The notes under the pieces are model-generated. The model did not search any database and was not told where the DNA came from. It saw nothing but the letters and a program-made list of their open reading frames with translations. A stretch of 64,000 nt of DNA from Stieleria maiorica (GTDB lineage Bacteria; Planctomycetota; Planctomycetia; Pirellulales; Pirellulaceae), in contig NZ_CP036264.1 in assembly GCF_008035925.1 (NCBI RefSeq), positions 2,476,443 to 2,540,442 on the forward strand, in the 5' to 3' direction. Made by a program: the position numbers and the translations under genes. Shown here piece by piece: positions 54,389 to 63,457 of this stretch; the stretch's first letter is position 1, and every line of letters begins with the position of its first letter.

Positions 54389-55159
54389 TGTTACCGTCCT
54401 TGAGGGGAATATGAGGGATAAAGTTGATTAATAGAATCCGTTGATGACGCTCGTTGGCGACAACCCGCCCGCACGCGTTTTGGCGTAAGTGGAAGCCGAC
54501 TCCATCGCAACCATTGCAAATGGCGGTCCATTGCAGCGCTGGCTCGCGTCTGCCCACAGGACTTCAACCGAAGCTAATTCGGCGCGGACGAGGTTCCGGG
54601 AGGCTTCCGTAGGACTGACCCCAAAACGGTTTGCTGGATTTTCAGTAAACGCAATCGAGCGTGTCGCGGAGTCGTCTGCCGGAGCCAAACGGCGACGGAT
54701 TTCCGGATCAGAGTGTCTCCCTGCGTTGCCCGCTCGATCCAGCAGTTGACGTTTTTGCCTCCCCGTTGCAGATTTGTCTGCCACCTTTCCCGACAGGTCG
54801 GTCATTGTGGCGAATTAGAAGGTGCTGGTCCGACATTTGCAATTGTGTTGGGCTGTTTGCGGGAACGCATCCGGCAATTTCTTGGCATGCCTTCAATCCC
54901 AGTAGAGAACATCGTGTGCAACGGGTTACCTGTCATTGAGATCACTGTCCAAACGAATCATGGCTTGACCTACGTCGTCGCGGTTCCATGCCTCCCGACC
55001 GTTCCGGATCACGTCGCATCAGACTGGCGATCTCGTGTCGTCTGCGGTCCAGAATCGGAACACATTCAGGATTCCGAACCTGATCAAACGGCGGTTCACT
55101 GCCGTCACCAGTCCGCCGCGCAATGAGGTTGGGGTGACAGGCGGCGTGTTGGACAGGAC
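54389..55159. other. Divergent region without a clear gene
   Basis: About 770 bases between the BON-like gene and the first usp gene. Overlapping frames on both strands near 54430-54805 (125 residues on minus, 86 on plus) look equally unconvincing. A longer plus-strand frame (54713-55126) shows LPVIEITVQTNHGLTYVVAV, which is protein-like, but no start site or family supports it. A degraded gene is possible. Confidence 0.4.
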
Positions 55160-55175
55160 TGGCTGTTCGCTTGCA
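55160..55175 (+). promoter_or_regulatory. Sigma54 -24/-12 promoter before usp (tandem)
   Basis: TGGCTGTTCGCTTGCA keeps TGGC and TTGCA of the consensus with exact 10-base GG-GC spacing; positions 5-7 differ. It lies 67 bases before ATG 55242 in otherwise non-coding DNA. Confidence 0.6.
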
Positions 55176-55241
55176 ACTTTCTTCGTTCTGGTTAATGGCT
55201 CTTCCGTTTCCTCTCTCGTTGAATCTGAAAGGACCAATTTG

Positions 55242-56201
55242 ATGTTCGAATTCAACCGCATCTTGGTGTCGGTTGACACCCGAATGGATGTCCGCAACAT
55301 CGTTGACAAGGCGGCCTTGATCTCTCAACAGTGTGGAGCGTCCATCAAATTGGTCGATGTCGTTGCGGAATTCCCACGGGTTGTTCGTCTGATGCTTGCC
55401 GGTCATCAGGAGATTCGCGAAACGATCATCAAAGAAAAACGCGAACGACTATCGGCCCTGGCGGAATCACTTCGCGAGCGCGGCATCGATGTTGAGATTG
55501 ATGTGCTGAGCGGCACGACGTCCACCCAGGTCACAAGTCTTGTCGCAAGTGGCGGCCATGACCTCGTTGTGCGGACTGCAAAAGGAAGAGACAGTCGACG
55601 TAGAGGTGGTGTCGGAACGACCGCCATGCGGCTTTTACGAGAGTGCCCCTGCCCGGTTTTGCTGATTGCGCCAAACGCGTCGGCAAACTATGCGCACGTG
55701 ATGGCATGTGTCGACACGTCCAGCGATGAACTTGTCGATGCCGTTTTGAATGATCGAGTTGTGGCTGCGGCGACGCGGCTGAGCCAATGGCACCAATCCA
55801 AGCTTTCGATCTTTCACGCATGGTCGATCTATGGTGAAGAGTTCCTGCTGGTGCGAACAAGGGATGGCGACTTCCGTGATTTGTCGGCACGTGTGCGGGA
55901 ACGCAGCGAGAAGATGTTCCATGATTTCTTGCAGATGCATGGACGAAACGCCGGCGATCAAAATTCCTTCATCCGGAAAGGGGAGCCGGCGACGATGATT
56001 CCGGCATTCGCATCTGAAAACAATGTTGACTTGATTGTGATGGGATCGTTTGCACGGAGTTGGCTTTCGGAAATGCTTCTCGGCAGTACGGTCGAACGTG
56101 TGTTGAGCGTAATCAACTGTTCTGTGCTAGTCATCAAACCCGATCGTATGGCCATGCCGATTTACGGGGGCCAGTTCAGCGAATGGGAGTCCATCGTATG
56201 A
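55242..56201 (+). CDS. Tandem-domain universal stress protein (UspE-like)
   Basis: ATG 55242 follows a GAAAGGA site; the upstream frame has no Usp character. This is 319 residues with two Usp folds. The first runs from FNRILVSVDTRMDV and has a degenerate nucleotide loop (GRDSRRRGGVGTTAMRLLRE) and CPVLLIAP. The second ends with the standard LIVMGSFARSWLSEMLLGSTVERVL and CSVLVIKP, matching the ATP-binding G-2x-G-9x-G(S/T) pattern only partly. The likely role is stress endurance. A sigma54 promoter precedes it. Confidence 0.87.
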   Translation: MFEFNRILVSVDTRMDVRNIVDKAALISQQCGASIKLVDVVAEFPRVVRLMLAGHQEIRETIIKEKRERLSALAESLRERGIDVEIDVLSGTTSTQVTSLVASGGHDLVVRTAKGRDSRRRGGVGTTAMRLLRECPCPVLLIAPNASANYAHVMACVDTSSDELVDAVLNDRVVAAATRLSQWHQSKLSIFHAWSIYGEEFLLVRTRDGDFRDLSARVRERSEKMFHDFLQMHGRNAGDQNSFIRKGEPATMIPAFASENNVDLIVMGSFARSWLSEMLLGSTVERVLSVINCSVLVIKPDRMAMPIYGGQFSEWESIV

Positions 56202-56236
56202 AGCAGACGTGATGGTTTGGACGGCGGTGTTCCGAT

Positions 56237-56252
56237 TGGCACGCGGTTTGCC
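56237..56252 (+). promoter_or_regulatory. Sigma54 -24/-12 promoter before usp (single)
   Basis: TGGCACGCGGTTTGCC matches TGGCACG-N4-TTGC exactly, the best such site in the window. It lies in the 137-base gap between the two usp genes, about 87 bases before ATG 56339. Confidence 0.85.
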
Positions 56253-56338
56253 TCCGCAATGAGATCCGAAATTCCATTGATGAATCGAACCTGCAAGACC
56301 GTTGCGGTTTCAAACGCTAAAACCAAACGGAGTATCAG

Positions 56339-56824
56339 ATGTCGACGGTGACCTCCAAACCCATTCAGCGCATCCTTTTTCCGACAGATTTTTCGCCCGT
56401 CGCAAACGCTGCGTTCGGACATGCCGAGCGTCTCGCGGCTTCGACTGGGGCCAGGTTGATCGTGCTGCACGTTCAACAGGGCTTGGCAACGGTAGGGCCT
56501 ATCAACGACGTGGATCGAGAGACAATCCGGCAATTGCGAGCCGTTCGACCGCGACACAGGAATCTTGATGTTTCTCGCCTAGTCTACGCCGGATCACCCG
56601 GCGAGACCATCTGTTGGATTGCACAAGAGGCGCAGTGCGATCAGATCGTAATGGGAACGCATGGACGCACCGGTCTGATCAACCTGCTGATGGGCAGTGT
56701 CGCAGAACACGTTGTTCGTCACGCCCGATGCCCCGTGTTGACCGTCCCCACCCGCGCTCGCAATGAATCTCCCCTACCAGACCCTGCCATCGAACTTCGG
56801 ATGCCGCATGCACAGCCTCTTTAG
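56339..56824 (+). CDS. Universal stress protein, single domain
   Basis: This 161-residue UspA-type protein has RILFPTDFSPVANAAFGHAE at the start, LIVLHVQ as the second strand and the ATP-binding motif GTHGRTGLINLLMGSVAEHVV, which fits G-2x-G-9x-G(S/T) well, followed by CPVLTVP. It should bind ATP, unlike the degenerate first half of its neighbour. A consensus sigma54 promoter lies directly upstream. It belongs to the stress block controlled, by inference, by the NtrC-type activator at 49.6 kb. Confidence 0.92.
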   Translation: MSTVTSKPIQRILFPTDFSPVANAAFGHAERLAASTGARLIVLHVQQGLATVGPINDVDRETIRQLRAVRPRHRNLDVSRLVYAGSPGETICWIAQEAQCDQIVMGTHGRTGLINLLMGSVAEHVVRHARCPVLTVPTRARNESPLPDPAIELRMPHAQPL

Positions 56825-56842
56825 GAATCGTTTCCTATGTGA

Positions 56843-57166
56843 TTGCGAGTCATCGCCACCGACTATGACGGAACGGTTGCCCGAGACGGCGAACTGGCCG
56901 CCGTCGGTCGCTACATCGAACGAATTCCCACTGATCTTCGATTGTCGATCGAAACCATCGTTCATCGCAAGTTAATCGCCGAGGATATCGAAGGCCAGGC
57001 ACCGTTTGAGATGGTAATTCGTGGTCGAAATGTGTTGGTCCCTGGAGACAGCAAGAGCGGCAAGTCTTGGTATGGGGCTTATGATCGCATCACGAGCAAG
57101 ATTGCAGCAGTTATTCCGTCCGCTGACATTGAAAGCCCGAGCACCGCAGATCGATACGCCCCATAA
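56843..57166 (+). pseudogene. Remnant of a HAD plus P-loop protein
   Basis: A TTG-started frame opens with MRVIATDYDGTVARDGEL, a clear HAD motif I (DYDGT). Less than 60 residues later it reads RGRNVLVPGDSKSGKSW, a P-loop. In a normal HAD enzyme motifs II-III would lie between, but there is no room. After the P-loop the similarity is lost. This looks like a larger HAD/ATPase gene with an internal deletion and a lost 3' part. It could still make a 107-residue peptide. Confidence 0.5.
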
Positions 57167-57387
57167 TGCCGATGTTATCGAACTGTGATCTCGTGTTAAT
57201 CGAATGCGACTCAATGACGACTTTTCCGCGAATCGAGGCCTATCGCGAAGTGAGCCGGCAGCCACCGATCGCTGCTAGCGACACGTTGATTACCGCTATG
57301 ATCAGCGACGGCGTCGTTGACGTCGGGGTTTCGATTTCGAGGCGATATCGATGCCATCGCGCAGAGAATCTTGCAACTCGTCAATAA
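57166..57387 (+). pseudogene. C-terminal fragment resembling MobB
   Basis: The frame reads NCDLVLIECDSMTTFPRIEA, then a short linker and AASDTLITAMISDG, which recalls the end of MobB (molybdopterin-guanine dinucleotide synthesis B; usual text DLVLVEG...PKIEV). The P-loop N-terminal half is absent and the Gly of VEG is Cys here. At 73 residues this is less than half of a MobB protein, so it is most likely a remnant. It adjoins the HAD remnant in another frame. Confidence 0.4.
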
Positions 57388-57425
57388 TCATTGATGCTGC
57401 ATTGATTCTGGACTGTAGGTCACGA

Positions 57426-57716
57426 CTATCCAGCCGATTCGATCTCTAGGTTTGGAAATCTTCTGCGGTACAACAAGCGTTCTAGCCAAGTGGCTTGACG
57501 CAGATTCGGGTCGTCCGCCGGAACCTGGTCTTGCTTGCCTTTTCGAGCGACCAGCGTTACCGTGCAATCGGCGTGGACCACGTTGACAGACCAGCATTTC
57601 TCGACGACATAGAGGTGGCTGTCGCCCCTTATACTTGGGCTAATCTGTTTCGCTCGCGGTCCAGGTGCGGAACTGGATTTCGGTTTTCTGTAGACGACGT
57701 TGCTTCCGGCGATCAT
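57426..57716 (-). CDS. Possible small protein, unknown
   Basis: A 96-residue minus-strand frame from ATG 57716 has balanced composition: a basic N-terminus, then SHLYVVEKCWSVNVVHADCT and a C-terminal helix ATWLERLLYRRRFPNLEIE. No family or ribosome-binding site supports it strongly. It lies in a decayed neighbourhood, so it may be a true small gene or a fragment. Confidence 0.3.
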   Translation of the reverse strand: MIAGSNVVYRKPKSSSAPGPRAKQISPSIRGDSHLYVVEKCWSVNVVHADCTVTLVARKGKQDQVPADDPNLRQATWLERLLYRRRFPNLEIESAG

Positions 57717-57915
57717 AGTTTATAGGGAAAGGTGACGCTCTAGGATTGTGTTTTCATCCAAATCCGAGAACTCGCTCGTCGGTGCTTCAAAATTGACGCT
57801 GACCATTTGCGAACGCACTATCGGCTCTAGAACCCACTGGGGTGCGTGCAACATGATTGAATCTTAACAAACTCTCCACGCCACAACTCGGAAAGACCTT
57901 ACGGATTTTCCCACG

Positions 57916-58751
57916 TTGACCAAGATGGTCTTTGATTTGGCTAGGGGGCCCGGAAAGTTTTTATTCGGCATGAAGCACCTGTCCGATGGCATGCAAGCGG
58001 TAGCGGGAAATCGTCTCCGCCGCCTAATTAACAGCGTGATCAACAACCGCATTTTTGTGACAGTCGTGGGGACGATTGTCACCTTCATCGTTCAGTCCAG
58101 CTCGATCACGACCGTCAACGAGATCGCTGGCGCTATTGGGGGCTCGTGCTGGTCGGTGTGGGGATGGTGTTCTTTGGCTTGGAAATCATGAAGGGCGCTT
58201 GCGCAATGATCACGGGAATGCCGTTATTTGAAGACAGGTTTGCTCGATATGCGGTGGTCAGCTATTTCGGTGTCCTGATTTGCGCACTCGTCGACTGCTT
58301 GCTGACGACGCTTGTGTAGTTCTCGTCGGCTACGCTCGAAATCACAGTTTCGCTGACAACCCAAGGCATTATCAGCTAGCCCACTGCGGCGGCGTTGATT
58401 CTGGGAGAGAACGTCGGAACAACCATTACGGCTTTTCTTGCTTCGCTTGGTACCACGACCAATGTGCGCCGAGCGGCGTACTTTTTCGTCGATCTCAATT
58501 TGAGTAGTGTGTTTGGGATCACACTCATTTTCCACTGGTACATCCGATTGATTCACTCGATCATCAGCGTCGATGTCAATCAAGTGGCCATGGTCGACGA
58601 CGTCGAAACCTTCCCCAACACGGTCGCGGCGATCGCAGCGACGAACACGGTGTATTACGTTTGCAACACCTTGCTGTTCCTGCCATTGGTGACGCCGATG
58701 GTCCGCTTGCTGGACTACGAATTCTTTTCTACGTCGAACCAAGACATTTGA
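57916..58751 (+). pseudogene. Na/Pi cotransporter family gene, broken
   Basis: The first frame gives LFGMKHLSDGMQAVAGNRLR and TIVTFIVQSSSITTV, the usual start of a Na+/phosphate-cotransporter-like protein, then loses similarity. A second frame resumes at LVGVGMVFFGLEIMKGA and runs to the end, but is cut by TAG near 58318 (ALVDCLLTTLV-stop-FSSATLEI) and TAG near 58378 (GIIS-stop-PTAAALILGENVGTTITAFL). The final part (58395-58751) is clean. One deletion with frameshift and two nonsense codons make a working transporter impossible without repair. Confidence 0.85.
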
Positions 58752-58790
58752 TTGCTCTTGCAGCGAGAACGATCAAGCCCCAGTTTTTCG

Positions 58791-59546
58791 TTATATCGCA
58801 TTGGATTGCGATTGCAGTTCCGCCGTCAAATTCGTTGGTTGGACACGCCCGCGACATCGTCGCTGTAAGTAGCGAAAGACAAGCCATGATGCCGCGGCCC
58901 ATGTCATGCCGAATAACCAGCCAGCGGCGACGTCTGTCGGCCAATGAACGCCCATGTAGACGCGGCTGATGCCGACCAACAACGACAACGCAATGGGAAC
59001 GACGATCAGGAATACTTTCGTCCGGCGGTCTCGTTCGGTTCGCGCCATGACCGCGCCGAGCGTCAGAAACACCAGCGACGACATTGCAGCATGGCCACTC
59101 GGAAAACTCTTTGTGTAGATTCGCGTTTCATGAGGCACCAATTCCGGTCTCGGCCGATCGAATCCCAACTTCATCAACGTACTTACCGCCGTTCCACTGA
59201 GAATCGCCGCGACAATAAACAAGGCGACCCAGGGCTGCTTTTTGAAATAGAGATAGCCCGACATCGCAGATGTGAAAATCGTCAACGCAGCAACGCTTCC
59301 GAGCGCCGTTACGTCTCGCCCGCCTTCCTCGAACCAGCTTGGTCCGATCGGATCTGTCGGGTCGCCAGGAGCGCGCATGCTCAACAAGAGTTTTTCGTCG
59401 AGTAGGCGACTATCGCCTTCGACGACTCTCTCGGCAATTGAGACAAAGCCCCAGACACCCAGCCCCACCACAGTCAGCAGCAGCACGGTGGTCAATTCAT
59501 GGCTAATGATCCAGCGGTAAAGTTTTGCAAGTCGGCTTACAATCAA
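58791..59546 (-). CDS. PAP2-superfamily membrane phosphatase
   Basis: This is a 251-residue membrane protein starting at TTG 59546, supported by GGAGAGAG a few bases upstream. It has five to six hydrophobic segments and the three acid-phosphatase motifs: KLGFDRPRP, SFPSGHA and SRVYMGVHWPTDVAAG. PAP2 enzymes act on lipid phosphates such as phosphatidate or undecaprenyl pyrophosphate at the outer face of the membrane. The neighbour on the same strand is an alkaline phosphatase. Confidence 0.9.
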   Translation of the reverse strand: MIVSRLAKLYRWIISHELTTVLLLTVVGLGVWGFVSIAERVVEGDSRLLDEKLLLSMRAPGDPTDPIGPSWFEEGGRDVTALGSVAALTIFTSAMSGYLYFKKQPWVALFIVAAILSGTAVSTLMKLGFDRPRPELVPHETRIYTKSFPSGHAAMSSLVFLTLGAVMARTERDRRTKVFLIVVPIALSLLVGISRVYMGVHWPTDVAAGWLFGMTWAAASWLVFRYLQRRCRGRVQPTNLTAELQSQSNAI

Positions 59547-59671
59547 ATGCTCTCTCTCCGCTCAAGTGATTTCGGCTGCGATAGGATTGACAAGCACTTT
59601 CCGCATGTCAAAACTGCCATCTGCCTGTCCTCGCCCAACTGGATGAACGCCGCTGGCGAAGTCAAATCGGT

Positions 59672-61312
59672 CTACTGTCGTGATGTTGGCAGGAAAGCTT
59701 CGGGGCGATCAAGATTGAAATAGTGTCCGTGGTCGGCCGTTAGAATCAGCACGGTGTCGTCCCATCCACCGTGCTCTTCAATCCAGGATACGATAGCGGC
59801 AAACGCATCGTCGCCGCTGAGCACCGCGCCAATCGAGTTGTCAATGTTGTTGGAATGATTTGCCCAATCAACGTCGCCGCTTTCAACCATCAGCCACCAG
59901 CGGTCGGAACGCGACTGAAGAACGTCGAGTGCTGCGATCGCCATGTCTTCTAATTTGACGTTCTCGCGGAGGTCCGCTTCACTATACACCTCGGCCTTCG
60001 CGGGATCAGGGGTGCCGAAGCTGACGACCGGATCATAGTTTCCGTCCGCGGTTTGAAATGGCAAGTGGCCACCTTCGGCCCCAAAAAAACCGAACAATCG
60101 GCTGCCGCTGTCTTTTGCCTGGTGGACGGCTTGATCGAGCACCTCCGCCCCCTCAATTCCATTGGTTCGTTGAGCGATCACGTACTTGCCACCGTTTTTA
60201 ACGTCGATCGCGGAAAGGTCGTCTGCTGCGATGTACTTGTTACCTGGGACGTAGTTCTTGCCTTGGGCGGAATCCTTTTCTTTGTCAATTCCCCATCCGG
60301 CGCCGATCAAAACATCAACGCCCGGCAATCCACCAGGGTGATAAATTGATGGCCGCCCGATCAGGTCACGGGTCAAATCTTGGTAGTCGTTTCGATGCAC
60401 GTTGTTGGCATAAGCGCAGCCTGGTGTTGCGTGGCTGATCGGCACGCTCGTCACAACGCCAACGGCAAAGCTTTGATCTTGCAGTGTCCTGGCGATCGGA
60501 AGCACTTCGCGTCCAACGAAGTCGACGTTCATCGCATCGTTGTAAGTCTTAATTCCACATGTCAATGACGTCGCAGTCGCTGAGGATTCGGCATAGGCAT
60601 GTTTGGTTTTTTCGCTCCTTCCGATTGGATACGCGGGGTCGATGATGAGAGACCAAGGCGTTTCACCTCCGAGTGATGCGTCGTAGCCGCCGCGTACTTT
60701 GCCCTCGGGATTTGCGACCGTTTGAAGATTGACATCGACGTCTGTGCCGTCGCACCGTGGGCTGGTGACACAATAACCGAAATCTGTCGTTGTGCCGCGA
60801 TAATCCAAGAATGCTAGACCACTGCCACGTCCCTTGTCATAGATTTGTCCGGAATTGGCGATCGCTGCAACCCGAGTCGTGTCCCAATCCATTCCGTCAA
60901 ACACAAATAAGATCACACGCTTTTTGCCTGAATCGACGGCCATCTTTTGAAGTCGGTAGACGTCCGTCTGGTCAAAATACGTCGCATCAGGATTGAACGT
61001 GTTTTCCGGTGAAAAACCATAGAGCGCTTCAATTTTTCCGGAATCGCGGTACAGGCTTCGTTCCCCACGAACCGAGTCGAGATCGATTCCGAATGTGTAT
61101 ACCGGAATCAGGCGATTGCTGTGTGTTTTCCAACTCGAGTAGGTCTCCGGATCGGGGCCCCAATTACCCCAGTCCGCTCGCCGCTGCCGCACGGCATCCG
61201 ATTGCATCTTCGCGATCGGATCGGTGGCATTTACCGCCACAGTGCGACCGTGCATTGCAGCGAATACCAGGAAACAAACAAACGCTCGAAACAGGGGGGA
61301 TGGTAGATGCAT
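59672..61312 (-). CDS. Exported alkaline phosphatase
   Basis: From ATG 61312 it has 546 residues, with a signal peptide (LFRAFVCFLVFAAMHGRTVA). Alkaline-phosphatase marks: metal-binding Asp in VILFVFDGMDWDT, nucleophile region AESSATATSLTCG with the catalytic Ser, VESGDVDWANHSNN (metal-binding Glu, Asp and His), and LILTADHGHY at the end. It should release phosphate from esters outside the cell. The enzyme stops soon after the last motif (EAFLPTSRQ), a little short for the family. With PAP2 and the broken phosphate transporter it forms a phosphate-related group. Confidence 0.9.
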   Translation of the reverse strand: MHLPSPLFRAFVCFLVFAAMHGRTVAVNATDPIAKMQSDAVRQRRADWGNWGPDPETYSSWKTHSNRLIPVYTFGIDLDSVRGERSLYRDSGKIEALYGFSPENTFNPDATYFDQTDVYRLQKMAVDSGKKRVILFVFDGMDWDTTRVAAIANSGQIYDKGRGSGLAFLDYRGTTTDFGYCVTSPRCDGTDVDVNLQTVANPEGKVRGGYDASLGGETPWSLIIDPAYPIGRSEKTKHAYAESSATATSLTCGIKTYNDAMNVDFVGREVLPIARTLQDQSFAVGVVTSVPISHATPGCAYANNVHRNDYQDLTRDLIGRPSIYHPGGLPGVDVLIGAGWGIDKEKDSAQGKNYVPGNKYIAADDLSAIDVKNGGKYVIAQRTNGIEGAEVLDQAVHQAKDSGSRLFGFFGAEGGHLPFQTADGNYDPVVSFGTPDPAKAEVYSEADLRENVKLEDMAIAALDVLQSRSDRWWLMVESGDVDWANHSNNIDNSIGAVLSGDDAFAAIVSWIEEHGGWDDTVLILTADHGHYFNLDRPEAFLPTSRQ

Positions 61313-61829
61313 ATGACGCAAATTGCCTTGGGGTGGGTAAGGAAGGGGGGCATGGATCGTGAACGATGAGATGGCGATTTGATCAGATCGTGCTCGTTTT
61401 CGGAAGTCGCAAGTACATCAGCGGCAAGTCTAACATAGCGGTGGCGGATGCAAGCCTACGCATCGAACCAACGGTCGTCGAAAAGACACATGATGCCGTT
61501 GACAACTGCAGTTTCCGGTGGCAACGCCCGTTGACGCCTCGGCTGTGTTACTGCACCTGATCCAATCACGGTTTAAACACAGAACCGCGCGAAATCGAGG
61601 CTGAATCATCATCACAAGATGCCTCAGAGTCTCTACCAAGCAATTCAGGGGCCGGATGAAGTCCCAAGCAGTGCTGAGCAAATGCTGCTGAGGCGAGTCG
61701 TGAATTTGCCACCAAGGCGTGGCTCAATTTCGCGTATTGCAACAGGCAATCAGACACGTATTGGCAACGTCCGCAACTGGTCTGCGGTTGCGCGGAGTGA
61801 CCGTCACAGCGGGGCGTTTCCTCCTTGCG
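61313..61829. other. Gene-poor stretch beside the SdhB remnant
   Basis: About 515 bases with short frames only. It could hold the decayed 3' end of the SdhB-like gene (minus strand), but I cannot recognise its second iron-sulfur motif there. Confidence 0.4.
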
Positions 61830-62363
61830 CTACGTGACAGTTACCAACTGATACTGAGCGCACGCCTCCAGGCAACAGCCGCGACTCATGCATTGGCTCA
61901 GCGGATAGTTCTTCTCTTGCTGTGCGGCGCTTTGACGCGGCCCAGGTCCCATGTCAGCGTATCCGTCAACGGGGATCCAACACTCCCGTTTCTCCAGGGC
62001 GCGAAGCAGTCGGTGCCGATCGACGAACAGGTGGCGAATGACAGGAAACTTACTCATTGGGCGAAGTTCGATAGCACTCCGTTCCTCATCGAGCAGACGG
62101 TCAACCAGCAAAGAACAGGCTTGGCGTACACAACCGTAAATGAGCATGTTGCAGGACCCACATATCTCGTCCGGTCAGCCGGATTCGTACCCGATCGGCG
62201 GTAGTTTTTGATCGTCGATCGTGATCGGATTTGCGCAAATCAGTTGAAGGACGCTGGTCACATTCATCCCCGGGCGATAGGCCAACTCAAAGGACTGCCA
62301 GTACGACGGCCCTGACGGTTGGTCGCGTCTCTCGACACGTACTCGAAAAGTGTCAACTTGCAC
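61830..62363 (-). pseudogene. SdhB-like iron-sulfur subunit gene, nonsense-interrupted
   Basis: Minus-strand ATG 62363 opens TFRVRVERRDQPSGPSYW, then YRPGMNVTSVLQLICANP, the N-terminal ferredoxin part of succinate dehydrogenase/fumarate reductase subunit B. A TGA (62175-62177) interrupts it. The same frame continues with EICGSCNMLIYGCVRQACSL, PMSKFPVIRHLFVDR, WIPVDGYADMGPGPR and CMSRGCCLEACAQY. The last has Arg in place of a cluster Cys and Ala in place of Pro. The protein ends shortly after, missing its final iron-sulfur motif. This is a decayed extra copy, not the housekeeping enzyme. Confidence 0.8.
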
Positions 62364-62522
62364 TGCAATCCTCGTCAGCTACGCTGCCAGATAGCAGCAA
62401 CGCAGAAAATGTGCATTCGCATCTGGACTTTAGGGGTATCCCGTTACGTTGTCCACTATTAATTCGTATGGGCCAGCCCCTAACTCCGGCGAGTTCCCAA
62501 ATCCAGTGAGGAGCGGATCATC

Positions 62523-63305
62523 ATGACATGGACTCGCGTTATGTCGAACGACGAACTGCCGCCGGGCCAATCGAAGATGGTATTGGTCGGAAACACGATC
62601 GTTGCACTTTTCAACGTCGATGGAACGGTTTACGCCATCGATGATGCATGCCCGCACCAGGGAGCTCCTTTGAGTGAAGGCAGGCTAGATGGTTGTGTGG
62701 TATCCTGTCCTTGGCACCGTGTCGAGGTTGACGTCACCAGTGGTCGATTGCTCAGCGGCCCAGGAATTCGTGATGTCGCTTGCTACGCAATCAAAATCGA
62801 TGGCGAAGTCGTCTGGGTCGACGTTCCTGATTCGGGCCCCTGCCGCAGGGCGATCGGCCGTTCAACCGGAGGCAAACAAGTGATCGCCACGACGGACGGT
62901 GATCGGAAAGGTGAAGCTATGAAAAATCAACTGCCGGAGATTGAACTTGCGAGAGCCTACGACGCAGTTCCTCAGGACAACCGCCATTACCGCGTGTTGG
63001 TGGACAGGCTCTGGCCGCGGGGGGTCTCAAAAGAAAAGCTAAACCTTGATGAATGGGCGAAAGAGTTTGCGCCCAGCAACGATCTGAGGAGATGGTTCAA
63101 TCATGATCCCGACAGATGGGACGAGTTTCGCCAGCGGTACCTCAAAGAGCTTGATGAAATCGAGGGCGGATTTCGAAGCGTGATTGACGACGCGGGAAAA
63201 CGAACGATTCTTTTGATCTATGGTGCAAAAGACGAGCGGCACAATCAAGCCGTGGTGTTGAAGGAATGGCTTTTGAAGCATCATGGACCACCAGCGGATG
63301 CATGA
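62523..63305 (+). CDS. Rieske [2Fe-2S] domain fused to DUF488
   Basis: A single 260-residue frame starts at ATG 62523. Residues 1-105 are a Rieske ferredoxin domain with CPHQG (Cys43, His45) and CPWH (Cys62, His65), the full ligand set. Residues ~140-258 are DUF488: LARAYDAVP, YRVLVDRLWPRGVSKEKL, a DLRRWFNHDPDRWDEFRQRY stretch and LLIYGAKDERHNQAVVLKEWL. An in-frame ATG at 62919, with AAAGGTG seven bases before it, is exactly where a free DUF488 protein would begin. The fusion may therefore have arisen by loss of a stop, and the cell may make both the fusion and free DUF488. Confidence 0.88.
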   Translation: MTWTRVMSNDELPPGQSKMVLVGNTIVALFNVDGTVYAIDDACPHQGAPLSEGRLDGCVVSCPWHRVEVDVTSGRLLSGPGIRDVACYAIKIDGEVVWVDVPDSGPCRRAIGRSTGGKQVIATTDGDRKGEAMKNQLPEIELARAYDAVPQDNRHYRVLVDRLWPRGVSKEKLNLDEWAKEFAPSNDLRRWFNHDPDRWDEFRQRYLKELDEIEGGFRSVIDDAGKRTILLIYGAKDERHNQAVVLKEWLLKHHGPPADA

Positions 63306-63457
63306 GCGGTCTGTGACCGATGGGCTGAATTGCATCAACGCCCCGTACGGCGGGGGCTTGAACAGCAAAGTCACGGAGAAAGGCAGCAAAGTGGAAGCTT
63401 GGGTTGCAGCGTAACAGCGGGCAGGTGCCGCGCGGTCTGCCTTGATTTTCGCACGCG

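Noticed and set aside
54428..54805. 125-residue minus-strand frame as a gene
   Set aside because: An overlapping plus-strand frame is equally plausible, and neither has a ribosome-binding site or family resemblance.
43539..62363. Possible stop-codon reassignment, since several genes carry TAA, TAG or TGA in place of sense codons
   Set aside because: All three stop codons are involved, frameshifts and deletions accompany them, and intact neighbours use the same stops to end normally. Gene decay explains it better.
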